From positions 685,306-749,305 of the forward strand of contig NZ_FOTE01000001.1 of NCBI RefSeq assembly GCF_900114475.1: 64,000 nt of DNA. The letters are read 5' to 3'. This DNA is from Paenibacillus sp. 1_12 (GTDB taxonomy: Bacteria; Bacillota; Bacilli; Paenibacillales; NBRC-103111). The translations under genes and the position numbers were made by a program. Of this stretch, positions 45,451 to 54,516 are shown one piece after another. Under the pieces are notes generated by a model. It was not told the DNA's origin and did not search any database. It saw nothing but the letters and a program-made list of their open reading frames with translations. The first letter of the stretch is position 1. Every line of letters begins with the position of its first letter.

Positions 45451-46887
45451 TCACTTCCACTCGTTACCACGCAACCAAGACTGAATCTCACTTATTGTCG
45501 GATCAACCGGATCTGCGATCAAACCCGGAATATACGTACAGGCCTCGAATAGAGCGGGAATCACATCCTGATGAATACCGACGGAATGATGCACATAGGG
45601 CCCTTTTACCAGCTTTTCCTCCCATAACGGCCAATCGTTCACTTCTACCCATACATAGGAGCCTCTCGTAAATGGACCTGGAATCCCTTTGGCTCTGCCG
45701 AGAAAAATCGAGTATTCCCCATGATCCCCATCAAACCGTGCTAGTGTCATCGTGCCGCCTTTTATTTCCCCTTCATGAGTGCCGGGAGAGTGATCATCGA
45801 ACAGAAAATGCTTGCGCAGCTTCGGCTTTTCTTCCACACTTAAAGAAACTGGAAAGTTCCCGCAGTGGAACAACAGCTCACCGTTCGGATTCTCAGGATG
45901 GCGTATCGTCAAATCAGCGAAAAATGTAGGTGCCGTATTCATTGAAGCCGCCTGTACCATAATGGAAGTAATCGCTCCATGGATGTCCGTTTCACAGGTA
46001 ACCGGTATTTGTTCATCCGTTAAAATAGCGTTAGCGAGGCAAGGCATAATCCCAATAGCGTCCTGCAGCGAGGACCAGCATTGGATCGCAATCGCAGTGG
46101 AGTTTGATTGAATCGCGTAGCTTTTCATGGCGACCTTTAATGCAGCAATTTTGCGAACGGCCTCATCGCCAACCTCAGAATAATCGAGGGTATCTTTAAT
46201 GTATTGAATAGCTTCCAATAATTCGGGACTATCCTTGGCTGCCGCCTTCAAGGAGGCGCGTTTGATATCTTCAAGCGTGATCGGATAAATCTCGATTCCG
46301 AAGCGCTCCAACAGCTCGCCCTCATTGCACATCATCGTCCAAAACGAAGTCGGTCTCGGTCCAATTTGCAAAATCCGCATACTACGGAAATGTTTGACCA
46401 CATTGGCCGCAGCGACGAAATTCCGAAAGCCCCTTTTAAAAACCGGATCGTCAACATGACTGTTCGTAATATAGGTGAACGGTACATTGAAGCGGCGCAA
46501 AATCTTACCTGTAGCGAATAAACCACACTGCGTATCCCGCAAACGCATCCCATCAGCAAGCGGAGCTTCATCACGTGGTCCCCAGAGCAGTACTGGCTTA
46601 CCGAGCGCTTTGGCTACACGTCCGACCATATCTTCCGTCCCAAAATTACAGTGCGGGAAAAAGACGGCATCTACTTCATGCTGTTGAAAATGCTTAATAA
46701 TCTCTTCTGCATTATAAAGATCATCATAAAGCAGCCCTTCCTTATTCAAGCCCTCCAAATCGACAATTTCGATGGGAAGCCCGAAGCTTTCCATTTTTTC
46801 ACGAATCAAGATTTTATATTTAAAAGCGTCCTCTGCACTGAATACAAATCTTCTTGTCGGCGCATAGCCCAGTTTAAATGTTTTCAT
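45451..46887 (-). CDS. L-fucose/L-arabinose-isomerase-fold protein
   Basis: A 478-residue protein related to the FucI/AraA-type ketol isomerases. Conserved features: PHCNFGTEDMVGRVAKAL, LLWGPRDEAPLADG, LQIGPRPTSFWTMMCNEGELLERFG, Glu in VTCETDIHGAITS and a closing GPYVHHSVGIHQDVIPALFEAC with His pair. It probably interconverts an imported aldose and its ketose with a divalent metal. The start is ATG 46887, 7 bases after GGAGAG; the upstream glycosidase stop is 3 bases before it. In this cluster the aldose may be D-apiose, which is inference. Confidence 0.83.
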   Translation of the reverse strand: MKTFKLGYAPTRRFVFSAEDAFKYKILIREKMESFGLPIEIVDLEGLNKEGLLYDDLYNAEEIIKHFQQHEVDAVFFPHCNFGTEDMVGRVAKALGKPVLLWGPRDEAPLADGMRLRDTQCGLFATGKILRRFNVPFTYITNSHVDDPVFKRGFRNFVAAANVVKHFRSMRILQIGPRPTSFWTMMCNEGELLERFGIEIYPITLEDIKRASLKAAAKDSPELLEAIQYIKDTLDYSEVGDEAVRKIAALKVAMKSYAIQSNSTAIAIQCWSSLQDAIGIMPCLANAILTDEQIPVTCETDIHGAITSIMVQAASMNTAPTFFADLTIRHPENPNGELLFHCGNFPVSLSVEEKPKLRKHFLFDDHSPGTHEGEIKGGTMTLARFDGDHGEYSIFLGRAKGIPGPFTRGSYVWVEVNDWPLWEEKLVKGPYVHHSVGIHQDVIPALFEACTYIPGLIADPVDPTISEIQSWLRGNEWK

Positions 46888-46890
46888 ATT

Positions 46891-48387
46891 TTAGCTCTCC
46901 ATCCGTTCTACTCGATGTGCCCGCAAGGCAATATACGGTATTGCCGGCATATCAACACGAGTCAGGCCCGAGTATACGCCATCTAAAGTGGTCACAGTCA
47001 TATTCCACGTGTCGATAATCTCGATTTGAAAGCTCTGCTCCTCCGGCAGCGGAAGCTCCCGATAGGCAGGTCGATGGACACCGAAATATTGTAAGTAGTA
47101 CTCGCTCTCTATCCCAAGAGTCGGAGCATCGCGGAAGCTCTCGATGGGAGCGATCCCTTCAGGTGAAGCCTCGAAAATTTGCCTTAAGAATGCAATGCGT
47201 GCCGGGCTGTCTCCATGCAGCAGCCCGCCTTTGGACCACCATACCACATCCTCGGGATGCAAAAAGGTTTCTCCATGCCCCACATATCCACCGCGCATAA
47301 AGCCATCCCACATGCGTGCCGTCATATCTTCTCCGGTAATATTGCCCCACCGCTGTGGCAGGTTCCCTTCATAACAGCATTCATCCACAACAATCGGCTT
47401 CCTATACAGCTTTCGCCAGACCGTGGTTGGTGTCAGCTCCCAATACTGCATACTAACGTGCGTAACCCAAGGCTTCGTATGATCATAAATAGTTAAATTC
47501 GTTGGGTCGTACATTTTCGTCCCATTATGAATCGAACGCAGATGCTGATAAGGATCGCTTTCCTGAACGATGCGGAAGAAACGGTCCCAGTCGTTCATCT
47601 GCTTCTCTTTCATAAAGTCGAATTCGTTGGCTAGTGACCACCAAATATTGCGGAACGATCCCAATCGGGCGATCACGTAGCGCAAGTAAAACTCATCCGT
47701 TTCTTCGTTCATTCGATCAAAGCCCCACTGGCCATTATCGTAGGGGTGAAACAGGATCAAATCCGACTCGATTTGAAGCCTTTGCAGCTCGCCAATTCTT
47801 TTCTCCAGTTTTGCAAAATAAAGAGGATTAAAGCGCGTCCAGTCAAATCCGTCCGCTTTGGAGCCTTCGAACGGGAAGCAATCCGGCTCATTCGTATTGA
47901 AGCTGTAACGCTTCGGAAACACACACATGCGAATTTTATTGAAAGGCGAGCTGCTCAAGCTTTGCAGCGTTTGCTCCTGCAGCTCTTCATCTTGATGTGT
48001 CCACACATAGCAGGTCGTACCGTATGGACGATATGTTGTTCCATCTTCGTAGGCAAACCGATCAGCATCAACGACACGCACAGGACCATGATTACCGGCA
48101 GATGCCGAAGTACATATGAAGCTTCCTACAACTCCATTTAAATCAGCTGTCCTGCTGTTCACCGCATATGTCCACGTTCCCTCGGTATCCGGCATGAACC
48201 GAATCTTATAAACCCCATTCCCATCGTAAAAGCCATCCACATGGACCACGCGTTGTTTATGCTGAAATTGTGCCAGCAGTTGAACATCCTTAAACGGATT
48301 GCCTTCCATAGGCCCATCCAGGGATAGCTCAAACAAGCTCCAACGTTCGACTTCATGGGTAGATGAATCAGGTTGATCCTTTTTCAT
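46891..48387 (-). CDS. DUF5060/DUF4038-type glycoside hydrolase, GH140-like (paralogue 3)
   Basis: A 498-residue cytoplasmic enzyme, no signal peptide, with the same architecture as the protein at 39081: DUF5060 sandwich (FYDGNGVYKIRFMPDTEGTW), barrel (GTTYRPYGTTCYVWTHQ) and DUF5605-like C-terminal domain. Catalytic Glu candidates are intact: WWSLANEFDF and VVDECCYEG. The HPYDNGQWGFDRM block shared with paralogue 1 is also intact. Start ATG 48387 follows AGGAGTGATTATTA. It is the first enzyme gene after the transporter, 54 bases after the permease stop, so it probably acts on the imported compound first. Confidence 0.84.
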   Translation of the reverse strand: MKKDQPDSSTHEVERWSLFELSLDGPMEGNPFKDVQLLAQFQHKQRVVHVDGFYDGNGVYKIRFMPDTEGTWTYAVNSRTADLNGVVGSFICTSASAGNHGPVRVVDADRFAYEDGTTYRPYGTTCYVWTHQDEELQEQTLQSLSSSPFNKIRMCVFPKRYSFNTNEPDCFPFEGSKADGFDWTRFNPLYFAKLEKRIGELQRLQIESDLILFHPYDNGQWGFDRMNEETDEFYLRYVIARLGSFRNIWWSLANEFDFMKEKQMNDWDRFFRIVQESDPYQHLRSIHNGTKMYDPTNLTIYDHTKPWVTHVSMQYWELTPTTVWRKLYRKPIVVDECCYEGNLPQRWGNITGEDMTARMWDGFMRGGYVGHGETFLHPEDVVWWSKGGLLHGDSPARIAFLRQIFEASPEGIAPIESFRDAPTLGIESEYYLQYFGVHRPAYRELPLPEEQSFQIEIIDTWNMTVTTLDGVYSGLTRVDMPAIPYIALRAHRVERMES

Positions 48388-48441
48388 TAATAATCACTCC
48401 TATACGCAGTAGTTACTATCTCTAAACATCATGATACAAAG

Positions 48442-49284
48442 CTAGCCTTTAATCCCCGAAGTCGAAATACCCTCAACAAAATACTTTTGACTGCTGAAGA
48501 ATATGATCAGGCTCGGTATGAGCGACAACACCGACATCGCGAACAGCACACCCCAAGCTGATTCCCCCGATGAATCCATAAATAATCGCAAGCCGAGCGG
48601 AATCGTATATAACTTGGCTGTATTTAAGTAAAGCAGCTGACTAAAGAAATCATCCCATGTCCAGATGAAGGTGAAAATCGCCGTCGTAATCAGTGCTGGA
48701 GTGGCTAGCGGTAAAATAATCCGCCAATAAATTTGCGTTCGTCCACAGCCGTCAATTGTAGCGGATTCATCAAGCTCTTTAGGCAGTCCGCGAATAAACT
48801 GCACCATCAGGAAAATAAAAAATGCATCTGTAGCCAACCATTTTGGCACCGTCAATGGATAATACGTATCAATCCAATTCAGCTCTTTAAACAAAATATA
48901 CTGTGGAATAATCGTCACATGATGCGGCAGCATAATCGTTACCAGCATGAGCGAAAACCATATTTTTTTCCAGGAAAAATCAAGTCTGCCAAACGAATAC
49001 GCCGCCATCGAACAGGACAGCACGTTACCGACCACACAAAAAGCCGAGATAATGAATGAATTCGTAAAAAAGGTCAAAAAGCTTACACGGGCAATACCCG
49101 CCCATCCTTTAAGGTAATTATCAAAAGTGACTTCCTTCGGCCACAGACTCATATCCGTAAAAATCAAATTTGCAGGCTTTAAGGAGCTGCTGATTAACCA
49201 TAAAATCGGATACAGCATAATCAGACCCAATAAGAGAATGACGCCATGGAGCAGGTAACGATTTAATCGTCTGGTAGCTGCCAT
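48442..49284 (-). CDS. carbohydrate ABC transporter permease (MalG/UgpE type)
   Basis: A 280-residue permease with six predicted spans and EAA loop ELDESATIDGCGRTQIYWRIILPLATP. It ends YFVEGISTSGIKG, the usual MalG-type end. ATG 49284, with GGGGGG 7 bases upstream, was chosen over an upstream frame that overlaps the preceding permease gene. Its start is 1 base beyond the partner permease stop, so both are coupled. ATPase not encoded locally. Confidence 0.94.
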   Translation of the reverse strand: MAATRRLNRYLLHGVILLLGLIMLYPILWLISSSLKPANLIFTDMSLWPKEVTFDNYLKGWAGIARVSFLTFFTNSFIISAFCVVGNVLSCSMAAYSFGRLDFSWKKIWFSLMLVTIMLPHHVTIIPQYILFKELNWIDTYYPLTVPKWLATDAFFIFLMVQFIRGLPKELDESATIDGCGRTQIYWRIILPLATPALITTAIFTFIWTWDDFFSQLLYLNTAKLYTIPLGLRLFMDSSGESAWGVLFAMSVLSLIPSLIIFFSSQKYFVEGISTSGIKG

Positions 49285-49285
49285 T

Positions 49286-50233
49286 TTATTTCCCCCCGTC
49301 CGCATAATGCACCCAATACTTCGATGAACCAAATAATACAGCTGTCACAATACCTATAATAACGAGCAGTACCCAAGCCATAGCCGAAGCATAACCCATT
49401 TCGTAGAATGCAAAGCCTTTCATATACAAATACAATGTGTAAAACAATGTCGAGTCCATCGGACCTCCAAGACCACCGCTTATAATGAAGGATTGTGTGA
49501 AAGCTTGAAACGAGCCAATCAATTGAATGACCAAATTGAAAAATATAACCGGTGTCAGCAATGGAATGGTGATGTACATAAATTGCTTGGTTTTGCCTGC
49601 CCCATCGATCTGCGAAGCCTCGTAAAAATCGTGCGGGATTTGTTTCAGTCCAGCCAGAAAAATAATCATCGACGACCCGAACTGCCAGACAGAAAGCGCA
49701 ACGATGGAGTACAGCGCATAGGAAGGATTAGACACCCAGTCCGGAGCATGGATATCAAAGATTAGCAGGAATTGATTAACGACACCAGAGCCGCCAAATA
49801 TTTTGCGCCACAATACCGCTATCGCCACACTGCCTCCAAGCAAGGTAGGCAAATAATACAGCGTACGGTAAAATCCGAGGCCACGCAGCCCTTTGTTCAT
49901 CAGAGCTGCAACCATTAGAGCGAAGGCCAGCTTCAGAGGCACCGACAAAAACACATAAGTAAATGTAACTTTCAATGAAGTGATGAAGCGCGGGTCTGCC
50001 GTGAACATCGTTATGTAGTTCTCAAACCCGATAAATTGCGGCGGTGAAATCACATCGAACTTCGTTAAAGAATAATAGAAGGAATTTATCATAGGACCGA
50101 TCGTTAAAGCGAACAAACCTAGAAACCACGGCAATAGAAACATATATGGCACATTGTTTTTTCTCCAGAGCTTCACCCAATATGTGCGAGCGGTTCTAGA
50201 AGCACTCTTATTCGTGACAGTAACCTGATTCAT
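49286..50233 (-). CDS. sugar ABC transporter permease (MalF/UgpA type)
   Basis: A 315-residue permease: first span LPWFLGLFALTIGPMINSFYY after a basic N-terminus, EAA loop DFYEASQIDGAGKTKQFMYITIPLLTP, and a C-terminal end typical of UgpA-type proteins. The start is ATG 50233 after AGAGGTG; the longer frame reaches into the hairpin repeats upstream and is unlikely. It pairs with the permease at 48442 and the binding protein at 50492, from which it is separated by 258 bases packed with hairpins. Confidence 0.94.
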   Translation of the reverse strand: MNQVTVTNKSASRTARTYWVKLWRKNNVPYMFLLPWFLGLFALTIGPMINSFYYSLTKFDVISPPQFIGFENYITMFTADPRFITSLKVTFTYVFLSVPLKLAFALMVAALMNKGLRGLGFYRTLYYLPTLLGGSVAIAVLWRKIFGGSGVVNQFLLIFDIHAPDWVSNPSYALYSIVALSVWQFGSSMIIFLAGLKQIPHDFYEASQIDGAGKTKQFMYITIPLLTPVIFFNLVIQLIGSFQAFTQSFIISGGLGGPMDSTLFYTLYLYMKGFAFYEMGYASAMAWVLLVIIGIVTAVLFGSSKYWVHYADGGK

Positions 50234-50248
50234 GCTTTCACCTCTTAA

Positions 50249-50330
50249 AAGTTTTGCGCAGCAAAACTGACTTCGCAAGCATTAACTGAGTTTTGCGCAG
50301 CAGTAGTACTTTGCAAGTACTCGCTGTACT
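50249..50330 (+). repeat. tandem pair of hairpin repeats with the ACTTCGCAAGCAT core (locus C)
   Basis: Unit 1: GTTTTGC-gca-GCAAAAC (50251-50267) followed by TGACTTCGCAAGCAT (50268-50282). Unit 2 (50288-50330) starts GAGTTTTGCGCAGCA but is degenerate afterwards (ACTTTGCAAGTACT). The spacing is about 39 bp. It lies directly upstream of the permease ribosome binding site. The arms match locus B, and the core is shared with loci A and B. Confidence 0.8.
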
Positions 50331-50350
50331 GCAGGCTGTGCTAGTTTTAT

Positions 50351-50383
50351 GGACTCGGATCATTCATTTGCTTATCCGAGTCC
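50351..50383. repeat. stable intercistronic hairpin without a T-run
   Basis: GGACTCGGAT (50351-50360) pairs perfectly with ATCCGAGTCC (50374-50383) over a 13-base loop. On the minus strand the following sequence is ATAAAACT, so it is a weak or non-terminating stem. It could end part of the binding-protein transcript, or protect its 3' end. Confidence 0.7.
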
Positions 50384-50395
50384 GTACATCAAGTT

Positions 50396-50488
50396 ATAGA
50401 AGATGAACAAGAGAAGTACACAGATACACAGCCGAGCTGAGCAAGCGGACCCTTCGGAAGAAAAGAAGTGTTCGCGTTCATCTTCTAT
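50396..50488. repeat. 93-bp dispersed element with perfect 13-bp terminal inverted repeats
   Basis: ATAGAAGATGAAC (50396-50408) and GTTCATCTTCTAT (50476-50488) are exact inverted repeats. The interior 50444-50475 shares AGCGGACCCTTC and GAAGTGTTCGC with the element at 4785-4987. It sits 3 bases downstream of the binding-protein stop. No coding capacity is seen. Confidence 0.8.
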
Positions 50489-50491
50489 CGC

Positions 50492-51823
50492 TTACTTTTT
50501 ACCTATGGCTTTCTCCGCTGCGGCAAATACTTCTTGAGCCGCATTCGCAATCGTTTCCTTGGCAAAGCCGACTTTTTGGCTCATATTAATAAGCGTTGTT
50601 TCAAATTCTTTGCCATTTGGAATTTCCCTGTCCGGCACTCGCGAATTTTTCGAGGCAATATCGATGTAATCATAAACTTTTTTATCAACAGGTGTTGCAC
50701 TCGCTTTTAAAGCATCACGAGCTTTGGATGAACCCGGAACGCCACGCTCACTGCCGAGAATCGCTGTAGCTTCAGGGTCGTTAACCATAAAGCTGATGAA
50801 CATCGCTGCTTCCTTCGGATTCTTTGATTTTGCATTAATCGTCATAAACTGGCTAGGCTGCAGCCATAACCCTTGTGCTGAACCTCCTGTTGGTGGAAGC
50901 ACAACATTGATTTCATCCTTCATCAGCTTTTGGTAAGCCGTTATTTGATTGGACCAGATCAAGTGCATCGCCGTTTTTCCTTCAACGAACGAAGAATTTT
51001 CTGGTGCTTCCGTATACGCAGCCGTCATTTCTGCCGGAGGTGTACTGCCTGCTTTACGATAGTTATCCCACAACGTAAACCAGTTGGCTATTTCCTCCTT
51101 TCCGAGTCCAGCCTTTCCATCCTTATACAAGGTTTTATTCGTTTGTCTGGCAAAATAGTTCAGATATAAAGGAAATCTCGATTCATCAACAGCTCCGTAG
51201 TAGCCTTTACCCAGTGCTTTTGTCAAGTCTTGAGCATATTTACCGAACTCATCCCAGGTCCATTTGCCTGTTGGTGGTTGAAGTCCGGCTTTTTTGATTA
51301 GCTCTGTATTATAAGCGATACCAAATGCGTTAGAGCCTAAAATAACACCATACTGTTTACCATCCATCGCTCCAGATTCAATGTTTCCCTTGTCGAAATT
51401 TTCCACGTTGATCTCTTTACCCATGTAAGGATTAATATCCAAAAGCGCAGCGCGGGACACATAATCCGGGTAGTTGTTGCCAAGCTGGATTAAATCCGGT
51501 GCGTTGCCTCCTGCTACTTGCGTATTTAATTTGTCAAAATAACCGTCACTTCCCATGTATTCGCCATTAATTTTGATATTCGGATTCTTTTTCTCAAATA
51601 GATCTATCACTTTTAAGGTAGCATCGTGTCGAGCTTGAGAGCCCCACCACATCATACGCAGCTCAACTTTTTTATTACTGTCCTCTGTGGGTGCAGCTCC
51701 TACTGCCGTTGGCTGTTTAGTCTCTACAGGTGCAGATGTACCACCCCCCGGTGTACATGCTGCAAGCAAAGAGACTATAGTGGTCAGCATGACGATTAAG
51801 GACGTGCTCTTTTTAACATTCAT
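50492..51823 (-). CDS. lipoprotein extracellular solute-binding protein, family 1
   Basis: A 443-residue lipoprotein with lipobox LLAACTPGG and the family 1 (MalE/UgpB-like) pattern NPNIKINGEYMGSDGYFDKLNTQVAGGNAPDLIQL. It captures an oligosaccharide or glycoside for the MalF/MalG-type permeases downstream. The start is ATG 51823 behind GGGGAGGG. A consensus cre site overlaps the presumed promoter 66-80 bases upstream. The divergent LacI gene is the likely specific regulator. Confidence 0.94.
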   Translation of the reverse strand: MNVKKSTSLIVMLTTIVSLLAACTPGGGTSAPVETKQPTAVGAAPTEDSNKKVELRMMWWGSQARHDATLKVIDLFEKKNPNIKINGEYMGSDGYFDKLNTQVAGGNAPDLIQLGNNYPDYVSRAALLDINPYMGKEINVENFDKGNIESGAMDGKQYGVILGSNAFGIAYNTELIKKAGLQPPTGKWTWDEFGKYAQDLTKALGKGYYGAVDESRFPLYLNYFARQTNKTLYKDGKAGLGKEEIANWFTLWDNYRKAGSTPPAEMTAAYTEAPENSSFVEGKTAMHLIWSNQITAYQKLMKDEINVVLPPTGGSAQGLWLQPSQFMTINAKSKNPKEAAMFISFMVNDPEATAILGSERGVPGSSKARDALKASATPVDKKVYDYIDIASKNSRVPDREIPNGKEFETTLINMSQKVGFAKETIANAAQEVFAAAEKAIGKK

Positions 51824-51845
51824 TGAATACCCTCCCCTATTTCCA

Positions 51846-52151
51846 TTACTAAATTTGTTTAATTCATATTTCCCATTTTATTTATAAATTGAAAGCGTTA
51901 TCATCAATTCCATAACAACCTCCTTATTTTCTAATTAACGTCCCATTTCACTGATTTAAGCAAATTTAGCTCATTTTTTACGATCTGTCTAGCTGTCTAG
52001 CTCACTGGAATCATACCATCGGTCGCCTAAATCAGTCAATAAGGATTAGTAAACTTTTTTATAAAAATGAATCATATAACTAAATTAATATATATGGAAA
52101 ATTGAACTTGTCTAATAAACAAACCCATAGTAAACTAAAATAGTTTAGTAA
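51846..52151. promoter_or_regulatory. cluster of TTASTAAAYT boxes, candidate LacI-regulator operators
   Basis: The 363-bp divergent gap between the binding-protein gene and the LacI gene holds related 10-base boxes: TTACTAAATT (51846), TTAGTAAACT (52046), ATAGTAAACT (52127) and, inverted, AGTTTAGTAA (52142). The last two form TAAACTA-aaa-TAGTTTA (52131-52147), which sits 23 bases before the LacI ribosome binding site. A weaker box AACTAAATTA is at 52078. Assignment to the LacI protein is inference. Confidence 0.5.
51889..51903. promoter_or_regulatory. catabolite-responsive element (cre, CcpA site)
   Basis: TTGAAAGCGTTATCA matches the cre consensus WTGNAARCGNWWWCA at every position. It lies 66 bases upstream of the binding-protein start and, on the minus strand, just after a TTGATG -35-like sequence. 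Repression of locus 2 by preferred sugars is therefore likely. Confidence 0.85.
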
Positions 52152-52186
52152 TTCCTTATTTGATTTAGAAGGAGTGCTGGTACAGC

Positions 52187-53245
52187 ATGAAAATGGACGA
52201 TATCGCCAAACTGGCCAATGTTTCTAAATCAGCCGTTTCAATCGCGCTTAGCGGTAAACCAGGCATTAGTGAAGATACACGGACCCGAATTTTGAAGATT
52301 GTCAAGGATAGTGGGTATTTACCAAGATCCATGATCAAGGCTGACAAGTTTTACGGCCTGACCAAGACATTGCGCTTTGTCGCCTGCACCAATTCCGGCA
52401 TCGTACTGGAACAGTATTACAAGCAGCCGTTTTTTATGGAATTGATTCATCATATTGAGGAACAGTGCCGCATACGTGGATACTCTTTGTTTTTCTCCTC
52501 CGTGACCACCGACCATCTGGAAGATGCGATGGAAACGATGGAAACCGAGCATGAATCGAATGGGATGATTTTGCTGGGTACGAATCTGACTCAGGAGCAA
52601 ATTCAACTGATCGCCACAAAACAGCCGAATCTGGTTGTTCTCGATACTTGTCTGGAAACGCTGAACATGAATTTTATCGTGATGAATAACGTAATGGGAG
52701 CCTATCAGGCAGGCCGTTATTTACTGGAGCTTGGTCATAATAACATTGGATACGTTCAATCGAATTCGCGGATGTACAATTTCGATTCCCGTAAGAGAGG
52801 TTTTTTGCAGGCCTTGGAGGAGGACAAACTAACCGTTGATAAGGCTCACTATTTCGGGGTATCACCGACTGTCGTCACTGCACAGGATGAGTTTATGCAC
52901 AAAATAAAAGAGCTGAGGGATGATCTGCCGACCGCACTATTTTGCGAATGTGATTATATCGCCATAAGTGTGATTAAAGCTTTGAACGAGCTTGGAATTC
53001 GGGTACCTCAGGATATATCCATCGTCGGCTTCGATAACATTCAGGAATCCACGATCATTACGCCGGAATTGACCACCGTTCACGTGGAGAAGGGTACTAT
53101 CGCTGAGCTTGCAGTCTCTAAACTGCTCGATATGATTGAGCAAGGGGATACGGTGAAGATCAAATCTTTGATTGATACGCAATTGGTAGTTCGTAAATCG
53201 TGCAGTCCGATTACTGTCAAAGAAACTGACGCAGCCTTACTGTGA
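52187..53245 (+). CDS. LacI-family transcriptional regulator
   Basis: A 352-residue regulator: N-terminal helix-turn-helix DDIAKLANVSKSAVSIALSG, hinge, and periplasmic-binding-protein-like ligand domain with GFDNIQESTIITPELTTVHV at the dimer interface, as in the LacI/GalR family. It is divergent from the binding-protein gene and so is the likely local regulator of locus 2. The start is ATG 52187 with AAGGAG 12 bases upstream. A perfect short palindrome lies just before the gene. Confidence 0.93.
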   Translation: MKMDDIAKLANVSKSAVSIALSGKPGISEDTRTRILKIVKDSGYLPRSMIKADKFYGLTKTLRFVACTNSGIVLEQYYKQPFFMELIHHIEEQCRIRGYSLFFSSVTTDHLEDAMETMETEHESNGMILLGTNLTQEQIQLIATKQPNLVVLDTCLETLNMNFIVMNNVMGAYQAGRYLLELGHNNIGYVQSNSRMYNFDSRKRGFLQALEEDKLTVDKAHYFGVSPTVVTAQDEFMHKIKELRDDLPTALFCECDYIAISVIKALNELGIRVPQDISIVGFDNIQESTIITPELTTVHVEKGTIAELAVSKLLDMIEQGDTVKIKSLIDTQLVVRKSCSPITVKETDAALL

Positions 53246-53352
53246 GCGGATAATAAGAAAGCCAGCATTGCATAGAAAAAGCTTGATGCGTTTGGGTAAG
53301 TCTTGACCTAATATCGTCGCAGCGCACCAAGCTTACTAGGCATAAGCACACT

Positions 53353-54516
53353 CTAATCGTAAATATGCTCGCGGGTTAGTGATAAGTTATTGTTAAAACC
53401 CTTAGAAAACAAAACCTGATGAATATTCAAGTTACCCGAGCGGAAGAAAGCTGCGCAGGACTGCAGATAAAGCTCCCACATCCGGACAAACCGTTCATCG
53501 AACATTGTCCTTACTTCCTCTAGTGAATTCGCATAGCGAGTTGACCAATGCTCAAGGGTCATGGCGTAGTGCAGACGAAGATTTTCGAGATCTAAGGTGT
53601 TGAAATCATAATCAGGAAGCAGGCTCACAATTTCCCGCAAAGAAGGAATGTAGCCCCCAGGGAAAATATATTTTTGAATCCAAGGGTCTGTGGGCTCTTC
53701 CTTGGCATGGGTTATGGTGTGCAGCAGCATTAAGCCTTTATCCCTCAGCAGCGTCTGGATTGCTTGCATAAATGAAGGGTAATGGGCTTGACCTACATGC
53801 TCGAACATGCCCACAGAGGCTATTTTATCAAATTGCTCACCTCTGACCGCCAAATCACGGTAGTCGATGAGTTCAACCTTCACTTGATCCTGCAAGCCTT
53901 GCTCCGCAATGCGCTCTAACGTTTTTTTGTATTGCTCCTCACTTAATGTAATCCCTTTCGCTTCGACCCCATACTGCTGGGCCGCCCGAATAATGAGCCA
54001 TCCCCAGCCGCTGCCAATATCCAGAAGAGTCTCGCCAGGCTTAAGCTGAAGCTTTTTAAGCACATGGTCTATTTTTTGCAGCTGTGCTTGCTCGAGGGTA
54101 TCATCAGGGGTGCGAAAATAAGCACATGAATAGCTCATCGTCTCATCCAGCCAAAGTGAATAAAACTCATTGCTAATATCGTAGTGATGCTGGACATCGT
54201 CCTTTTGTTTGCGCTTTGAAGTAAGCTTAGACAGGATAGGTAAAGTTCGGCTCCAGAGCTGTTCACGGTTGCCTGTAGCTAATTGAATAACGTCTTCGAT
54301 TTTTCCATCGATTTCAATGACCCCATCCATATAGCCCTCGCCAAAGGACATAACTGGATTTTTCACAAAATCTTTGATCGACACCTTCTCCTTGAAAGTC
54401 AGAGCAAATCGCGGCACATCCTCTCCATACGCAGTAGAAGTACCATCCCAATAATGAACTTGAAATGGTACCGACCTCATGCCCGCGAAAAATTTATCCA
54501 TAATATATCTCTGCAT
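53353..54516 (-). CDS. cfa: cyclopropane-fatty-acyl-phospholipid synthase family protein
   Basis: A 387-residue SAM-dependent enzyme that adds a methylene bridge to unsaturated phospholipid chains. An N-terminal lipid-binding part precedes the methyltransferase domain: HHYDISNEFYSLWLDETMSYSCAYF, LLDIGSGWGWLIIRAA (SAM motif I), GITLSEEQ, FDKIASVGMFEHVG, and KYIFPGGYIPSL. The bicarbonate-site-like residues are in MFEHVG. The start is ATG 54516 after AAGGAAGGA; an ATG 27 bases upstream is less likely. It is a standalone gene. Confidence 0.93.
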   Translation of the reverse strand: MQRYIMDKFFAGMRSVPFQVHYWDGTSTAYGEDVPRFALTFKEKVSIKDFVKNPVMSFGEGYMDGVIEIDGKIEDVIQLATGNREQLWSRTLPILSKLTSKRKQKDDVQHHYDISNEFYSLWLDETMSYSCAYFRTPDDTLEQAQLQKIDHVLKKLQLKPGETLLDIGSGWGWLIIRAAQQYGVEAKGITLSEEQYKKTLERIAEQGLQDQVKVELIDYRDLAVRGEQFDKIASVGMFEHVGQAHYPSFMQAIQTLLRDKGLMLLHTITHAKEEPTDPWIQKYIFPGGYIPSLREIVSLLPDYDFNTLDLENLRLHYAMTLEHWSTRYANSLEEVRTMFDERFVRMWELYLQSCAAFFRSGNLNIHQVLFSKGFNNNLSLTREHIYD

